Source: Phycisphaerales bacterium
Lineage (GTDB): Bacteria > Planctomycetota > Phycisphaerae > Sedimentisphaerales > Anaerohalosphaeraceae
Length of the DNA: 6,108 bases
Assembly: GCA_011055475.1 (NCBI GenBank)
Contig: DSDH01000702.1
Location: 1 to 6,108 of the forward strand
Reading direction: 5' to 3'
Under the pieces are notes generated by a model, which saw nothing but the letters and a program-made list of their open reading frames with translations, was not told where the DNA came from and searched no databases. Within the stretch, counting starts at the first letter, position 1; each line of letters begins with the position of its first letter. Made by a program: the position numbers and the translations under genes. Positions 5,527-6,108 of this stretch are shown here, piece after piece.

Positions 5527-6108
5527 CAATGGCTCCTCCGTCGGGGCCCGGCGCGTCCCCCCCTGGTCAGCGACTTGTAGTAGGCCTTGGGCGAAGGGGC
5601 CGATGCCACGCCCTCGCGCAGCAGCGCCGTGGCGACCATGTCCTCGAAAGCGGTCCGCTCGCGGCGACTGACGAAGGCCAATTCATCGGCCCGCGCCAGG
5701 GCGTAGGGATAGTCGCCAGCGATGCGGGCCTGGGCCACGATGCTGGCGTGCACCAACGCCAATTGACTTGGGGTCTCGGCCACCCAGGCCGGGATTTCGA
5801 CCCGGGCCACGGTGGGCGGCTGCCCCTCGTCGGCCAGGTTGAGGTAGAAGAAATGCACGGTGTGGCCCTCGGCCCGGTAATACTCGTGGTTGACCGGGGC
5901 GGGGCTGACGAACAGGGCCGAGCGGGCGCCGGGTGGGAGCAGGGCGCCGAAGACGGCGCCGTCGGGCAAGCGCTCCAATGGGTTGGCCTGTTGTTGAGCC
6001 TTTTGTGATGCCTCGCGCGGGTCACCGCTCGCGTCGTCGGCTGCGATGTGGGCCAGGTGGAGCAGCCGGGTGACCTCGGTCCGGCGTGGCCGGCTGGTGA
6101 AGGCCGCC
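5526..6108 (-). CDS. nurA: NurA-type DNA double-strand break repair nuclease, C-terminal part (5' end beyond right edge)
   Basis: The frame is open from the right edge (first full codon ends at 6107) to TGA at 5528-5526, giving the last 193 residues. Segments typical of NurA C-termini are visible in order: FTSRPRRTEVTRLL (3-16), VFGALLPPGARSALF (51-65), the aromatic strand HFFYLNL (82-88), ARVEIPAWV (97-105) and YPYALARADELAFVS (128-142). From knowledge of the family, NurA is a Mn2+-dependent 5'-3' exonuclease and ssDNA endonuclease of the RNase H-like fold that docks on HerA. Its N-terminal catalytic acidic residues would be outside this window, so activity cannot be judged. NurA proteins are usually 350-450 residues, so about half is seen. 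An internal TTG at 5978 looks like a short start but the family homology continues upstream of it, so it is not the start. The gene is first in the visible operon; its promoter is off the edge. Confidence 0.88.
   Translation of the reverse strand, partial: AAFTSRPRRTEVTRLLHLAHIAADDASGDPREASQKAQQQANPLERLPDGAVFGALLPPGARSALFVSPAPVNHEYYRAEGHTVHFFYLNLADEGQPPTVARVEIPAWVAETPSQLALVHASIVAQARIAGDYPYALARADELAFVSRRERTAFEDMVATALLREGVASAPSPKAYYKSLTRGGRAGPRRRSH
5533..5539 (-). promoter_or_regulatory. Shine-Dalgarno GGAGGAG inside the nurA 3' end
   Basis: A strong GGAGGAG is placed 6 bases before the ATG at 5526, within the last codons of nurA. It fixes the start of the 203-residue protein and supports translational coupling across the TGATG junction. 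Confidence 0.75.

Noticed and set aside
1..6108. CRISPR array, tRNA or rRNA genes
   Set aside because: I saw no regularly spaced direct repeats of CRISPR type, no recognisable cloverleaf sequence and no rRNA-like segment on either strand. The only periodic signal is the protein-coded HEAT repeat at 1290-2327.

Overview
The window looks like a high-GC bacterial chromosome segment with a lower-GC block at the left. My best guess is a Chloroflexota (Anaerolineae/Caldilineae-like) genome, because a linked bacterial HerA-NurA pair and HEAT-repeat proteins of this style are familiar from that phylum. This is inference from gene content; nothing in the window fixes the taxonomy. All genes I can support lie on the minus strand, so the window reads biologically from right to left. 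The long plus-strand open frames are shadows produced by GC-rich codon use.

Right block (6108 to 1290): a tightly packed operon. It starts with the C-terminal half of a NurA-type nuclease, whose 5' end lies beyond the right edge. Next, through a TGATG overlap, comes a 203-residue protein whose N-terminal half resembles a HAS-type beta-barrel. After 7 bases comes a Pol-beta-fold nucleotidyltransferase, and after another 7 bases a HerA/DUF87 ATPase of about 580 residues. A 38-base gap then leads to a HEAT-repeat protein with a lipoprotein-like N-terminus. HerA and NurA are known to form a DNA-end processing motor-nuclease complex. The two genes lying between them here are the least explained part of the window, and they are placed as though made together with that complex.

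Middle (931 to 1289): a 359-base intergenic region. It holds a well-formed promoter driving the leftmost gene and a 91-bp MITE-like palindromic element with perfect 8-bp target duplications (IS66-like ends). It also holds a short GC-rich hairpin with no clear T tract. The MITE sits only five bases upstream of the -35 box.

Left block (1 to 930): the first 310 codons of a gene that runs off the left edge. It starts at GTG with a good Shine-Dalgarno, and its base composition is clearly less GC-rich than the right block. The protein resembles the N-terminal region of large N6-adenine DNA methyltransferase / type IIG restriction-modification proteins. A restriction-modification-type gene, a mobile element and a HerA-NurA operon side by side make this a plausible edge of a defence or accessory region, though HerA-NurA itself can equally be a housekeeping repair module.
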